From contig CM065329.1 of the NCBI GenBank assembly GCA_033032175.1, forward strand, positions 10,918,985 through 10,982,984: 64,000 bases of DNA, read 5' to 3'. The notes beneath the pieces were generated by a model. It saw nothing but the letters and a program-made list of their open reading frames with translations, searched no databases and was not told where the DNA came from. The position numbers were made by a program, and so were the translations under genes. This DNA comes from Saturnia japonica. Its lineage: Eukaryota > Arthropoda > Insecta > Lepidoptera > Saturniidae. Below, piece by piece: positions 23,888 through 34,695 of this stretch. Position 1 is the stretch's first letter, and every line of letters starts with the position of its first letter.

Positions 23888-24333
23888 CTATTTTAGCGTA
23901 GATTTTATCGGTGGGCGATTATGTAGTTATTAATGCAATCATTATATTTTCAAGATATCTCGATTATAATCATTAGTAATTTTTAAACTCGCCATTTTTT
24001 TCTTAGCTGGATCCCTCGACGTTCTGACATATATTCCGTCCTAAATCAATAGATAATTAATCAATTTTACCAAAACTACTGCTGGTAGCAAAACCACGAT
24101 TTCATCCTAACACTTTTTTACTTTATTTTTCACTTTATCTGATGCACGTCCTTTGAGTCTTGTTCCTACCATTGCGCTACAGTGTTGTCACATTTAATTA
24201 TTTTCCTCTGAAGTTATGTAAAGTTATTCTTCATTTTTAAACAAATTTAGAAATACCACACTTAACAGCTTATGACAAAAAGGTGTGTGTGTGTGATTCA
24301 CACGATAGAAGTGAAACTTCAGTAAATCGAGAA
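23885..24333. repeat. ADAR intron duplicate, left part (partner 35,240-35,690)
   Basis: The sequence starting ATACTATTTTAGCGTAG matches the intron upstream of ADAR exon B, with small changes (a GTGTGTGTG expansion, single substitutions). It is interrupted by the complete Jockey element and resumes at 30,255. Confidence 0.93.
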
Positions 24334-24862
24334 TTTTTTTTTTTTTTTTTTTTTTTGAACTGACTACACTGTTAGCCTTAGGGGCCCTAAAGCCGCTGCG
24401 GCTTTTACAGCTTCACCGGACTTGGGGGCGAGCGCAGAGGGCACTCAGCCGCGAAAGTTTTGTGGACGACTCGCACGAGGGTGCCAAAGTGGTCGGACCT
24501 CGGCTCGGGCGGTCGTCGCGTTCGCAAATAGGTCGCGATCTATTCGAATCCCTACACCTACGATTCGAGCTAACTAAATATACACATAGGCACGTTCCCT
24601 TTCTCCTGGGAGGAAGGAAGGAACCGTGCGTATGTGTATTCAGTAATCGGAATGTTTCTACACTAACTAGCGCTAACTAACTAGCGTAAAAAAGAAAAAA
24701 AAAAAAGGTCCCTCACAGAACCTATGTACCTGTGTGGTGTGCACGTGTGTATGTTCATACGTGTGTAGTGTTGTATGTAGGTAGCTAAGTGATGCACGTA
24801 CAGTGTCACTTGTATCGCGCGGGCGGTTGCCTGACCCAAGGGTTTCACACCGAGGAACGGAC

Positions 24863-27757
24863 CTAGGCTTGGGTTACCGCTAGAGAGGGTGGACGTGACG
24901 GGTGTGCTGGGGCGAAATTGACCGCCCGCCCTCTGCGGAGAGAACGGTGGTTACGCGGGCGTGGGCGCTGGCACCCTCTGTTTGGAGAGACGGATGTGTA
25001 ATATTTATTCGAATTTTCGATGTGATCGTCGGGATCAATAAAAATATTGCGCGGCCGGCGTTTGCACCGGATGTCCGTGGGTGCCGGAACATAAGTGGCG
25101 GCTGTTTTTATTAACGGATTCGCGTGGTTCGACGCGGTGTCGAAATACGAACGGGAGAGCTGTTTAACGTAGGCATGTATCGAAGGAAGCTCCATATCTC
25201 TATGGAGATCTACGCTTCGCACATACCACGGGGCCCCGGTGAGACGATAGAGGAACCTATTCTGTATCGATTGTAACCGTTTGAAACTCGACTCGGACAT
25301 ATGTGCGAACACGGCGCAACTGTATGTCAAAATTGGTCGAATACACGTCTTGTAGAGCGTGAGCTTATGTCGCGTGGACATTTTACTCACCGAACACAAC
25401 AGAGGATGCAACCGGCCCAGGACCCACGCGGCCCTGTTCCTAACCTTACGGATGTGGGGTCTAAAGGAGAGCCTACTATCTAGAGTTACCCCTAGATATT
25501 TGGTCTCTCTTACATACGGAATCGGATTATCGTAGAGCTTAACAGGTTTAAGCTTCCACGGTATCTGTGACGAATCCGCATCGAAGAGCATCGCGGCGCT
25601 CTTCGAGGGATTAACGGCTATACGCCACTCGTTAAACCACTTCCCGAGAGTGGTCACGGAGCGTTGGACTTTGTGTCTGAGGTGGGATCTATTCCTATCT
25701 GAGGCATATAAGACTGTATCGTCAGCGTATAGCCCTACCTCGACCTCCGGGAGTCGAGGTAGGTCACTGACGTACAGGTTAAATAGGCTAGGAGCCAGGA
25801 TCGAACCTTGGGGAACGCCTGAGCGTATTGGACGGGGCGTGGACAATTCACCTTCCACTCTATAGCGGAAAGTGCGATCTGTTAAATAGTCGCGAATTAT
25901 TTTAATTAGCCTATCGGGGACTTCAAAGCGGTACAACTTGTAAATCAATCCCTCGTGCCAGACCTTATCAAAGGCCTTGGCCACGTCGAAAAAGACCGCA
26001 AGTGTACGGCGGGGTTTATAAAGTTCAGCAAAATTAAATGCAACGTGCTCCGTGAGGCGGTGCACTTGATGAGTGCAAGAATATCTAGCACGGAAACCGA
26101 ATTGCTCAGGCGGATAGAGGTCTTTCTCCTCTATTATTGGCTTGAGACGGTTCAGAAGGATCCGCTCGTAAATTTTCCCTAACGTATTTAGGAGACTGAT
26201 CGGGCGATAGCTGTCGGGAAGCGACGCGCTCTTGCCGGGCTTACGGATACCTATGACTATTGCCTTTTTCCAGGCGGCTGGAAAATGGCAGTGGACTATG
26301 GCTACATTGAAGATGCAGACCAATAGAGCTATGAGGCGATCAGGAAGAAGCCTAAGTACTTCATTCCTGATCCCGTCGGGACCTGGTGCTTTTCTGAGCT
26401 TAAGGCTTTTTATAATGGAAAGAACCTCCTCAGACGTGACTGGGGACAGGGAGGCTGTCGCGGGGAGCTTATCCAGCTCCCGCACGCATCCATCGATACC
26501 CTCGACCCGGTCGGTATTTGCATCGACACTGTTCGGAGAGCACTGGCTCTCCAAACAAGTGGCGAGGCACTCCGCCTTGTCGCTGCTATCGAAGGCGAGC
26601 GGTATACCGGGACCCCTCTCGAGGGGGGGCATAAGATAAGAAGCCTCTATTTTGAGGCTGCGAGCTAGTTTCCAGTAAGCCAGATGCGACGGCCTTAGCC
26701 CTTCGACGAGGGCGTCCCATCTGTGACTCCTGAGTTCTAATATGCGGGCTCTAACCGCTCTCTGAAGCGCGCGTAAGCGTGCGCGGTTTTCCTCGGTCGG
26801 ATAGTGGTCGTGCGCACGAGTCGCCGCGTTCTTTTCCGTCAACAACGCCCGCACGTCGGCAGGGAGTACGAAGCGGCGATCGCTCGCCTCTTCGACCTCT
26901 CTCGAGGCCTCTCCGATGCCGACCTGCAGGTGGTCGACCAGGGAATCGATCGCGAGATCTACATCCGCAACGGACCCCAATACGTCCGGGATCCTATCTA
27001 AGCTGGACGAGGACGGCCTGTCCGCAAGATAATGTTTTAGCTTGGCATAGTCAACCACTTGGACCGAAGGAGGGCTAGAGTCGTCTGGTTGACCTAGCTG
27101 CATGATGACCGGACGGTGGTCGGAGTCGAGCTCGTGTACGACCCGAATGAGTCGTAACCGAAGCGCGATACCTTTAATGAGAGCTACATCAAGCACTGTC
27201 GGCATACAGTTGTCTTGAAAGTGGGTGGGAGTGGGTGGCGCTATGACATCAAAGTTTAGCACGTTCGTTAGCTCTTCGAGTTTAACCCCATTACTGGAGT
27301 CTCTCCAATTGCCAAACGAAGTGTGTCCACAATTGAGGTCACCCGCTATAATGACCGATTCACCGAGCGAAAGTAGCTTTTCTAGGTCAGACCTGAGAGG
27401 CTCTTTCCTCGGCGAGAGATAAACTGAAACTAACGTTATGGACGGGTGGTCGGTCATTCCTAGTCTACACACGGATACTTCCATATTGGTAAGTATTGGA
27501 GGATCTACCGGCGTACAATATAACGATCGTTTGTAATAAATGAGAGTGCCGCCCCCGCGGCCGGCCCGGTCATTTCTTACAATATTGTAGTTCGCGATTT
27601 TCGGATCACGTTTAGCACGCTTTAAGAGCGTCTCCTGCACTAAAAGAACATCTACTTGGTGATCTTTAAGAAAGGTCGCGACGAGATCACGCTGCGGTAG
27701 TAGGCTTCGCGCGTTAAAAAAAGAAAGATTTAACGCTTTCGGCTTAAACTTTGCCAT
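24863..27757 (-). CDS. Jockey ORF2, APE endonuclease and reverse transcriptase
   Basis: The 964-codon ORF encodes the enzyme that nicks target DNA and copies the element's RNA into it. An APE-like endonuclease covers about residues 1-225, with Asn15, Glu42, the GDLN motif (Asp140, Asn142) and SDHRP (His214). Reverse transcriptase follows: APGPDGI, then YRPISLL, FFDVAKAFDKVW, SGVPQGSILAPSLFN and the catalytic YADD at about 677-680. A C-terminal CX-type region (RPILTYSCAVF) ends the protein. There is no RNase H domain. No stop or frameshift is seen, so the protein could be functional. Confidence 0.96.
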   Translation of the reverse strand: MAKFKPKALNLSFFNARSLLPQRDLVATFLKDHQVDVLLVQETLLKRAKRDPKIANYNIVRNDRAGRGGGTLIYYKRSLYCTPVDPPILTNMEVSVCRLGMTDHPSITLVSVYLSPRKEPLRSDLEKLLSLGESVIIAGDLNCGHTSFGNWRDSSNGVKLEELTNVLNFDVIAPPTPTHFQDNCMPTVLDVALIKGIALRLRLIRVVHELDSDHRPVIMQLGQPDDSSPPSVQVVDYAKLKHYLADRPSSSSLDRIPDVLGSVADVDLAIDSLVDHLQVGIGEASREVEEASDRRFVLPADVRALLTEKNAATRAHDHYPTEENRARLRALQRAVRARILELRSHRWDALVEGLRPSHLAYWKLARSLKIEASYLMPPLERGPGIPLAFDSSDKAECLATCLESQCSPNSVDANTDRVEGIDGCVRELDKLPATASLSPVTSEEVLSIIKSLKLRKAPGPDGIRNEVLRLLPDRLIALLVCIFNVAIVHCHFPAAWKKAIVIGIRKPGKSASLPDSYRPISLLNTLGKIYERILLNRLKPIIEEKDLYPPEQFGFRARYSCTHQVHRLTEHVAFNFAELYKPRRTLAVFFDVAKAFDKVWHEGLIYKLYRFEVPDRLIKIIRDYLTDRTFRYRVEGELSTPRPIRSGVPQGSILAPSLFNLYVSDLPRLPEVEVGLYADDTVLYASDRNRSHLRHKVQRSVTTLGKWFNEWRIAVNPSKSAAMLFDADSSQIPWKLKPVKLYDNPIPYVRETKYLGVTLDSRLSFRPHIRKVRNRAAWVLGRLHPLLCSVSKMSTRHKLTLYKTCIRPILTYSCAVFAHMSESSFKRLQSIQNRFLYRLTGAPWYVRSVDLHRDMELPSIHAYVKQLSRSYFDTASNHANPLIKTAATYVPAPTDIRCKRRPRNIFIDPDDHIENSNKYYTSVSPNRGCQRPRPRNHRSLRRGRAVNFAPAHPSRPPSLAVTQA

Positions 27758-29642
27758 TGAAAGGCCCTAAGTTATTATTACACGCCTCACGGTCGAGACG
27801 TTGTAGTGTCTCTGAGAGGCGGGGGAACGCGCAAGCGGTCTTGATGAGACCGAAGCGCTCCAGATGGTCATTGTAGTCAATGAGCTCGCGGATATCGTGC
27901 TCGCGAAGGAGCAGTATCATTAAGTCGTTACTATTAACGACAACGTTAGCGGGCGCGCGGGGCGCGGGAATATCCATAGCCATAAGGGGCTGTGGATTGG
28001 GGCGACGGGGGCCCCATGCGTTCTGCGATGAACGCACGGGTTGCGGTTGCACCGCGCGGGGTGCGGAGAGGCCGGCGGCGGCCGGGGACTGGCGCGGGAC
28101 CGGCAGCGCGGGAAATTCCCCTGACGCCAGCGGGGGTTGCGCTTTGATGGCTGAGGCGGGGGGCGCCGCCCGGGGGGCCGCCTGCCTCTGCGTGCGTGGC
28201 CGCGTGGTGCGCGGGGCCTTGGGGCAACCGCGATAATTCGCGGGATGGCCCTCCTCCCCGCATAACACGCAGCTCGGGGGGACGACGGAGTCACGCTCGC
28301 GCGTGCACTCCCGTGTGGGGTGGTCCTCTCGGCACTTTACGCACCGCGGACGAGAATGACAGTTACGAGCAGCGTGCCCGTACAGCTGGCAGTTGTGGCA
28401 CTGCGCAGGCTGGTGGTTTTTGTATGGGGGCTCCACGTTAATCCCGGAGAGCCCGCACACCGTCTCTAGCTGGAAGATGGCCTTTCCCTCGGGGGAAAGG
28501 TCCAATATGGCCACTACCATTTGTAGTGGCCGCTTATCTTTACTGTACATCCGGTGTACTTCCCGGATGGGATAACTTTGCTCCTTGAGCGAGGAGCACA
28601 CCTCCGACGGGTCGAGCTCCACCGGAATGCGGCGGATGACCACTCGGAGAACGCGCTCCTCCGCGAGAGAATAGGTGTAGAATTGCAGACCTTTCTGCCG
28701 GAGGAGGGTGGTGAGTTTGCGGTGAGTTTCCGAAGAACTCACCGAAATGGAAATCCCGTTGACTATATTCCTAGCCTTGTGATACTCGAGTTTGAGTCTG
28801 CGCATTTCATTGCAGACTCCCATCCAGGCCGCCTTGTCCCGGATTATGATTGGAGGTGGGGCACGCTCTTTTTTCCCGCCGGCGGGCGCGGGGAGCTGGG
28901 AGGACGCGGGGGCGGCGGCGCCCCTGATTGTTGCCTTAGCTATTACCTTAGGCGCCGGTTGAGCAGTCGGACTGCTACGCGCCGTTCGCTTACGCGACGC
29001 CACGACGGTGAAGCCGTCGTTCTCGGTATCCATCTCCGGAGATGGATCCGAACTCGCGGGCGAGTCTTGTTCGACCGGAAGGGCCGAAAACGAATTTTTC
29101 GTCTTTAACGCGGTTTCCGTGGATCGCGCGGGACGGACGTACGGGCTATTTTTGGTAACCCTAGATTGTGACCGCGAATTACGCGGCCCTCGCCTGACGG
29201 AGGCGGGGCTTGACCCGCGCGATTGGCTAGTCGGGACAGGGGGCGTGGCCGTAGACGTGGCCACGGCCCCGGATGACGCGGCGGACGGACGCGCAGCGCT
29301 GCGCGTGAGACGTTTGGGCGCGGCGCCGACTGGCGCGGCGCCAGTCGGTATAACGGTCGCGGCCGTGACGTCATCGGCCGCCTTGCTACCTGAAGCGGCC
29401 GCCTCGCTACCTGAAACGGCCTCATGACGGGTCGCGGTCGCAGCGGTGCGACGCACGCAGGCGTTCTCAGGTAGATTACGGTATTCCTCGTCTAGAGAGG
29501 GACACCGTAATACGACGAAATTTTGATAGCGCTGGTATTGAAATTCCAGCGCTTTCATCCTGGCTTGCAACTTGCCTATGCAAGTGGCCAGGTCGGTAAC
29601 GTTATTTGCCATGACGGCAGAAGAGGGAGGACAATGGGACAT
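27744..29642 (-). CDS. Jockey ORF1, gag-like nucleic-acid-binding protein
   Basis: The 632-codon ORF encodes the RNA-binding protein that packages the element's RNA. The first third is rich in Ala, Pro, Ser and Thr with basic patches. Residues about 310-405 form a conserved region of the kind placed before the knuckles in arthropod non-LTR gag proteins. Three zinc knuckles follow from about residue 415 to 480, with spacings CX2CX4HX4C, CX2CX3HX4C and CX2CX4HX6C. The C-terminal part is Pro-rich. The stop overlaps the ORF2 start by 14 nt (TTCAATGGCAAAGTTTAA), so ORF2 may be translated by reinitiation or termination-coupled entry; that is an inference from the overlap. Confidence 0.93.
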   Translation of the reverse strand: MSHCPPSSAVMANNVTDLATCIGKLQARMKALEFQYQRYQNFVVLRCPSLDEEYRNLPENACVRRTAATATRHEAVSGSEAAASGSKAADDVTAATVIPTGAAPVGAAPKRLTRSAARPSAASSGAVATSTATPPVPTSQSRGSSPASVRRGPRNSRSQSRVTKNSPYVRPARSTETALKTKNSFSALPVEQDSPASSDPSPEMDTENDGFTVVASRKRTARSSPTAQPAPKVIAKATIRGAAAPASSQLPAPAGGKKERAPPPIIIRDKAAWMGVCNEMRRLKLEYHKARNIVNGISISVSSSETHRKLTTLLRQKGLQFYTYSLAEERVLRVVIRRIPVELDPSEVCSSLKEQSYPIREVHRMYSKDKRPLQMVVAILDLSPEGKAIFQLETVCGLSGINVEPPYKNHQPAQCHNCQLYGHAARNCHSRPRCVKCREDHPTRECTRERDSVVPPSCVLCGEEGHPANYRGCPKAPRTTRPRTQRQAAPRAAPPASAIKAQPPLASGEFPALPVPRQSPAAAGLSAPRAVQPQPVRSSQNAWGPRRPNPQPLMAMDIPAPRAPANVVVNSNDLMILLLREHDIRELIDYNDHLERFGLIKTACAFPRLSETLQRLDREACNNNLGPFNGKV

Positions 29643-30254
29643 TTTTATTTTATTTTAAATTAAAGGCCTCCCTGCCTTAGGGGCAGGGGGGTGCGCCAAA
29701 AACTTAAAAAGACTATCGGAGTCGGCAAGAGACCTGTGGTCAAGGTGCAATGACACACAGGAAGGACCTATCAACCCTAAGGAGCCCTAACAAGCCCGGG
29801 GCCGAGGACGCAGACCGGTAATTAAACCGGGCTAGGCCCAAACAGGTTCCGGGGATGGAGTGTGCAGGATCGGAAGGTTTGGCAGGAGACACCTGGGGCA
29901 AGACTATGCGATAACCGCAAAGGCCTAGATTCCCAGGCCCGTCCGAGTCTGGCTGTTTGCCTCTGAAGGAGACAACCAGCGGGCTGCTCGGGTCACGCCC
30001 CGCTCACTTTAGTTAGCACCGTCAGGTATCCAGTGAGCGACCACAAAACCGTGGATTTATAAAAAACAAGCAAGTCGCACCGAAAAGTGCGGTTTACCAC
30101 GCGAGCGTTAGACACCAGTTGGTTTACGTCGTTATTGCAACAATATATTCGAAATAAATTCCAAATATAAGATCGCAACAATTAAGTCACGTGATGGTCG
30201 AGAGCACAAACGGAGCGACACGTCCGTTCGCGATCAAGACCAAATCGGAACTCC
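29643..30254 (-). promoter_or_regulatory. Jockey 5' UTR and presumed internal promoter
   Basis: These 612 bp precede ORF1 and extend to the target-site duplication. Elements of this clade carry an internal promoter at the extreme 5' end; I see no TATA box and cannot place the start site beyond the insertion boundary. Confidence 0.6.
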
Positions 30255-30606
30255 GTAAATCGAGAAAAGAATGAGATGAATATATATACATATTTGTATT
30301 TGTGTCTCTTACCGGTCGTTTTTTCCATTGCATCCGGTTTGAAATCACAACGATTCTAAAGAAGTTTCACTTCAAAAAACGAAACGATTGTTAAAAATAA
30401 TACACTGTGGTGATGGTATAATTTACATACCAGGATTATTACAAACCTGTAATATTTTTTGAGGTTCATTGCACCCAAAAAGAAAATAAAAATGTATTGT
30501 TCGCGTCTTATTGCTAAAAATAGCTGTCGTATATATATATTTTTTTTTTTTTTTTTATAGATGGCGAACCTTCAGCAAAGAAGCCAGCACTATCTATACG
30601 AGTGGG
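30255..30606. repeat. ADAR intron and partial exon B duplicate, right part (partner 35,687-36,066)
   Basis: The sequence resumes after the Jockey and matches the intron up to and including the first 46 bases of exon B (30,561-30,606). One coding difference is silent (TCA for TCT, Ser). The (AT)n tract is much shorter here. The copy lacks the donor site and joins LINE sequence at 30,607, so it cannot act as a complete exon. Confidence 0.92.
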
Positions 30607-31581
30607 ACGCGACCAATATGGATTTCAGCCTAAAACATTTACTACGCAGATTCTTTCAAGCTTCTCAGATAATGTAAACGCATGTTTAAATGACAAAAAG
30701 CATGTAATACTATTATTCATTGACTTTAGTAAAGCGTTTGATACATTGCGGCATGGCATACTACTAAAAAAGTTAGACAATTGTGGTGTGCGTGGATCAA
30801 TGTTAAATGGTGTGAAGGTTACCTTAGTAATAGAAGTTTTGTAGTTAAAATAGGGAACATTTTAAGCGACGTGAAACAAGTAACAGAAGGTACTGCACAG
30901 GGATCGGTGTTAGGACCTTTACATTACTTAACTTATGTAAACGACATGAGAAATATTATAAAAAATCGTTCCTTATATCAATACGCCGATGACACTTGTC
31001 TCTTAGCTGCCAGTAGAAATGTAAACGAAGCAGCTGAATGGATGCAAGGAGATTTTACTCAGGTAGCGAAATGGGCACATGACGCTGGACTTGTATTAAA
31101 TGCTAGTAAAACTAAGATTGTTCATGTACGCTCAAATTATCTTCGAAGTAGCCATAACACTTTTAAAATAATCGCACATAGCCATGACTGTTTACATACG
31201 TTGTCAAATCCTAAGAACTGCTTGTGTATATCTATAGACCAAGTGTCCCACCATACATATTTAGGTCTTATTGTAGAAGACAAGTTTAACTGGAGCTACC
31301 ATGTGGACTAGGTATGTGACAGGCTTCGTGCGATTCTAGCAAAATTTTACATAATTAAACACAGAGTTCCGTTCCCTATATTACTGAATATGTATATAGC
31401 ATTAGCTGAATCTATAGTATCTTACGGCATTACCTCCTACGGTAGGACATTCAAAACCTGCCTAGATAATATATACACACTGCAGGCTAGAATACTTAAG
31501 TTAATAGTGCCAAAACACATAAAGAACTTATACAATGGCAATATATTACAGATCTTTCACCACTACCACGCATTATCTTAA
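30602..31581 (+). pseudogene. CR1-like reverse transcriptase, broken copy
   Basis: Three overlapping frames give the polymerase core: RDQYGFQPKTFTTQILSS, FIDFSKAFDTLRHGILLKKL, EGTAQGSVLGPLHYLTYVND, YADDTCLLA and the thumb (QARILKLIVPKHIK). A one-base deletion near 30,806 and a TAG near 31,309 break it. It retains the catalytic Asp pair but is dead. Confidence 0.85.
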
Positions 31582-32810
31582 TTGAACAATTTCATAATAA
31601 TGACATAAAGATACCTATAGCAAATAACGTCAATACGCGAAATATATCCCAACAAAAACTTTTCATACCACGGGTAAACAAGTACTACGGAAGGCGTACC
31701 TTGGCCTTTTTGTTTCCCACCATAACCATTTGTTATATCATTGATATACCCTACCAAATAAATAAGGATACAAACCCACAAAATTATAAGCGTATCTATA
31801 AGAAGTATTTTCATGAAAACCTCTTATTACCATAAGAAATGCGAGTTTTAATGACTGAGTTAAAATATAATAATGTAAGCAAATTTAATATGAACACTAA
31901 AATAAATAGAATTAATTCACAATACCCAACACTTTGTAACATTCTGTGTAGGCAGTTGGGCTCTGTAATCTTTAAACCGGTTTACAAGTGAAGTGGCTAG
32001 AATCTTTAGCTTACTTTGAGTTGGTGGCTATAGTTTTATCAAAATACCTACAATTTATTTTATTATCGTATGTGTAGATTATTTGTGTATACCTGCAGAC
32101 TATGTTAAAGAACGAGTTGATTCACTGTCTCGGCATAAACAATTTCTGGTTTTACGGGACATTTAAAAAAAAATGTTTATGTATTTTATAATAAAAAAAA
32201 ATAAAAAAAATTAAGTGGCAGTGGGCATGGCGTGTAGCTTGTAGCAAGGATGACCGATGGGGCTGTAGAGTTCTCAAGTGGTGGCTATGTACCGGAAGAT
32301 GCAGTGTGGTCAGGCCCATCACAAGGTGAACTGACGACCTGATAAAGGTTGCAAGAAGCGACCAGCAGGCAGTACAGGGCAAGTATTGTGGGTGTTCTTC
32401 GGGAGAGGCCTATGTTAAGCAGTAGACATATTTACGCTGATATGGTGAATGGTACTACACATTTAAACATTCTAATCTCTGGAAGGGTTAGTCAGATTTG
32501 AACTTTTTTTAGGTAATAGTGTTAGGTTCTATAACAAGATCCCGAAGCACATTACTGATTTACCTGCCAACAAGTTCAAGGACCATGTCAAGCGGGTTTT
32601 ACTGTCAAAAGGTTATTATAGGGTGGATCATTATTTGAATGATAGTGATGTCTGGAAGTGACTCCCTCTCTGTGCATCTATTAAATTATTATTATTGTAC
32701 CTGTTATATTAACATTTGTACAGTTGTTACAAAAAAAGAGATAAACCCGACGTTCATGAGTGCCTTCTTAGAGCATAAATTCAATAAAAAAAATTTTTTT
32801 TGTCTTCGTT
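30607..32810 (+). mobile_element. CR1-like LINE, 5'-truncated second copy
   Basis: The copy begins inside the reverse transcriptase (ACGCGACCAATATGG, equal to 17,211), directly after partial ADAR exon B. It includes YADD (about 30,980), then TYLGLIVEDKFNW, SYGITSYGRTF and a frame-broken C-terminus. An RTE-like piece is inserted at 32,168-32,458. The 3' region (32,500-32,700) also occurs alone on the minus strand near 48,600 and 53,500. Confidence 0.88.
32168..32458 (+). mobile_element. RTE-like LINE 3' fragment nested in the CR1-like copy
   Basis: The stretch from about 32,215 reads GGCAGTGGGCATGGCGTG to GGGAGAGGCCTATGTTAAGC, the familiar C-terminal coding end of RTE-like LINEs. The same 9 bases, ACATTTAAA, precede it (32,159-32,167) and follow it (32,459-32,467), consistent with a target-site duplication. 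Traces of the same insertion are present in the error-like copy near 18,480-18,670. Confidence 0.7.
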
Positions 32811-34695
32811 GATTTGTACTGTTACAACGAGGAATGAAGTTGTAAGTGGAAGCCCTCCCGAACTGTTTTAATCGCGTGGGCTGATGTAATAGTTAATGAT
32901 ACGTAAATACAATGTTCTACAGAAATATTGGTCCTTAGTAGATCTAAAAAAAAGTCCGTGATACTACGTTACACATAAGACACAATAAGGTATCTTGTGT
33001 AAAAAAAATGTTTGTCTATTAAAAAGTGATTTATGAGCATTAATTCTGGGCAAGGCATGTTATGTTAATCCTTAAACAACAAAAGTAACTCTATCATAAA
33101 GACAATTTTATGAATTTGAACCTTGCTCTTATAGCATTTAATGTGGACACATAGTTCTGTAGATAATGGAAAGTTTAAATAATATGTTCTTGCGGAAAGT
33201 TAGAACAATTATGACAGGCTACACGAATACGTTGGTGGCGCGTTGTTTGTCGAATAAAATTAACACTGACGAAACCGTGAACACATCTATATATTATATC
33301 TTTGAAAAGTGAAGACTTCTTTAGTACCTTTGTAATTTGGAATACGATACAAAAAGCGACACTAAAAAGAGACATACACATACATCTGTAGGTTTTACCC
33401 TGCGAGAGAATGAGATAGAATACATTATAGTTGGTTAATGTAAGTCCTGATTTTCACGACTATGATCTTTGTTCAATTGGCGTAGCGGTGTGACGAACAG
33501 ACTTGTACGCACTGTTTTATGTAGAGTAGAGGTGGGTGATTATGAATGATTTACATAATCAAGACATTCGATTATGAATGAATTACAGAATCGAGACATT
33601 TACGTATTACTCAGAGATGGGTGATTATAAATTATGACGTAATTGAGATATGTACTTATTACGAATGTTGATTGATAAACTAAAAAAGCTCGTTCAGTTT
33701 GAAACGAAGTTCTTTATAAGAATATGTACATATACCAAAGAGCTAAAAAAGTTATTAATCCTATCAAATTAGTAACTCCTCATACTAGTAACCTAACATT
33801 AGTGATTTACGAGTCCCGCTGAATTATGATTTTTACAGATGTTATTTTTATGTTTTCTGAAGGATTCACTTCTATACCGCGTATACACTGTACACTTTTG
33901 TTGAAATTACTAATGCGAAAATCAAACTAACGCGTTCACGGCGTTCGCCGCGCGGCGTGCTCGGTAGCGATCGAATGTTACAGTATAATTGTATTTGTTA
34001 ACGAACTTTAACACAAGACAATTTTCCTTGTGTATCTTCGAAGTTGACGGTCCGACGCCAATGAAATTAAATTTTTGGCCCGTTCTGAGGTATCTCCTAT
34101 CCAACAAAAAAAGAATCATCCAAATCGGTTCATATACAAAGAAGTTATGGCTGAACATCCATAAAAAAATACATGCGAATTGAGTAACCTCTCGTTTTTT
34201 GTTGAAGTCAGTTAAAAAGACGGGAAGTTACAATTTCGAATGTTTTTTTTTATGGATGTGCAACTATAACTTCTTCGTTTATGAACCGATTTGGGTGATT
34301 CTATTTTTGTGGGATAGGGGTGGTGGGTGATTCTTATGATGATGGTTGTGATGATTCTCTTACCAACCTCGAGGGTGGTCCCATTTTAATTTCCAATTGT
34401 ACCTTCCAACTTTGAAGATACATAAGGGAACTCTTCAAAATCATTGAAATTGGTTTTCTATTTTGGTAAAATTATCTTGTATCACTACCATTGCGCTACT
34501 AATGCGTTGAACATTTTCCGCCAGACTCGGATACAAACTGATCGCCCAGGTCGGGTAGTTGGTGTGAATGACGCTTGCACGCGAGTTAGATCGCCACCGC
34601 AGTGCCGCGCCGCGGTCACAAGCCGAACGCGTTGGTTTGGGCGTACTTTAAAAAGTTCTGGCGCCTCGTAACATACACGTACTAATGTTTTTCAG
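32811..34695. other. ADAR upstream or intron sequence, no exon recognised
   Basis: This region precedes exon A. It holds the RTE-like tails near 33,985-34,430 and otherwise AT-rich sequence. I looked for an in-frame exon ending in phase 0 and found none that I can support. Confidence 0.5.
33985..34230 (+). repeat. RTE-like 3' end repeat
   Basis: The block TCGAAGTTGACGGTCCGACG, then AATCGGTTCATATACAAAGA and TTGAAGTCAGTTAAAAAG is the common 3' end of RTE-like LINEs and derived elements. Related pieces, in either orientation, are at 34,200-34,430, 34,920-35,100, 40,975-41,090, 53,990-54,140 and 57,150-57,250. Confidence 0.6.

Larger units (their letters stand above)
24334..30254 (-). mobile_element. 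Complete Jockey-clade non-LTR retrotransposon
   Basis: This is a 5.9 kb element reading right to left: 5' UTR (30,254-29,643), ORF1, ORF2, 3' UTR and a poly(A) tail seen as 23 T at 24,334-24,356. Both ORFs are uninterrupted. A perfect 12-bp target-site duplication (GTAAATCGAGAA) flanks it at 24,322-24,333 and 30,255-30,266. It is GC-rich against an AT-rich background. The lack of an RNase H region after the reverse transcriptase, together with an APE endonuclease and a gag-like ORF1 with three zinc knuckles, fits the Jockey clade. It sits in a duplicate of an ADAR intron. Intact ORFs and an unmutated duplication indicate recent insertion. Confidence 0.95.

Noticed and set aside
28196..29427. 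Several long plus-strand ORFs across the Jockey ORF1
   Set aside because: They are antisense shadows caused by the high GC content of the element.
33520..33680. Short repeated GATTATGAATGA motifs that could suggest a CRISPR-like or satellite array
   Set aside because: Only two or three irregular copies are present and the sequence is eukaryotic; no regular spacing.
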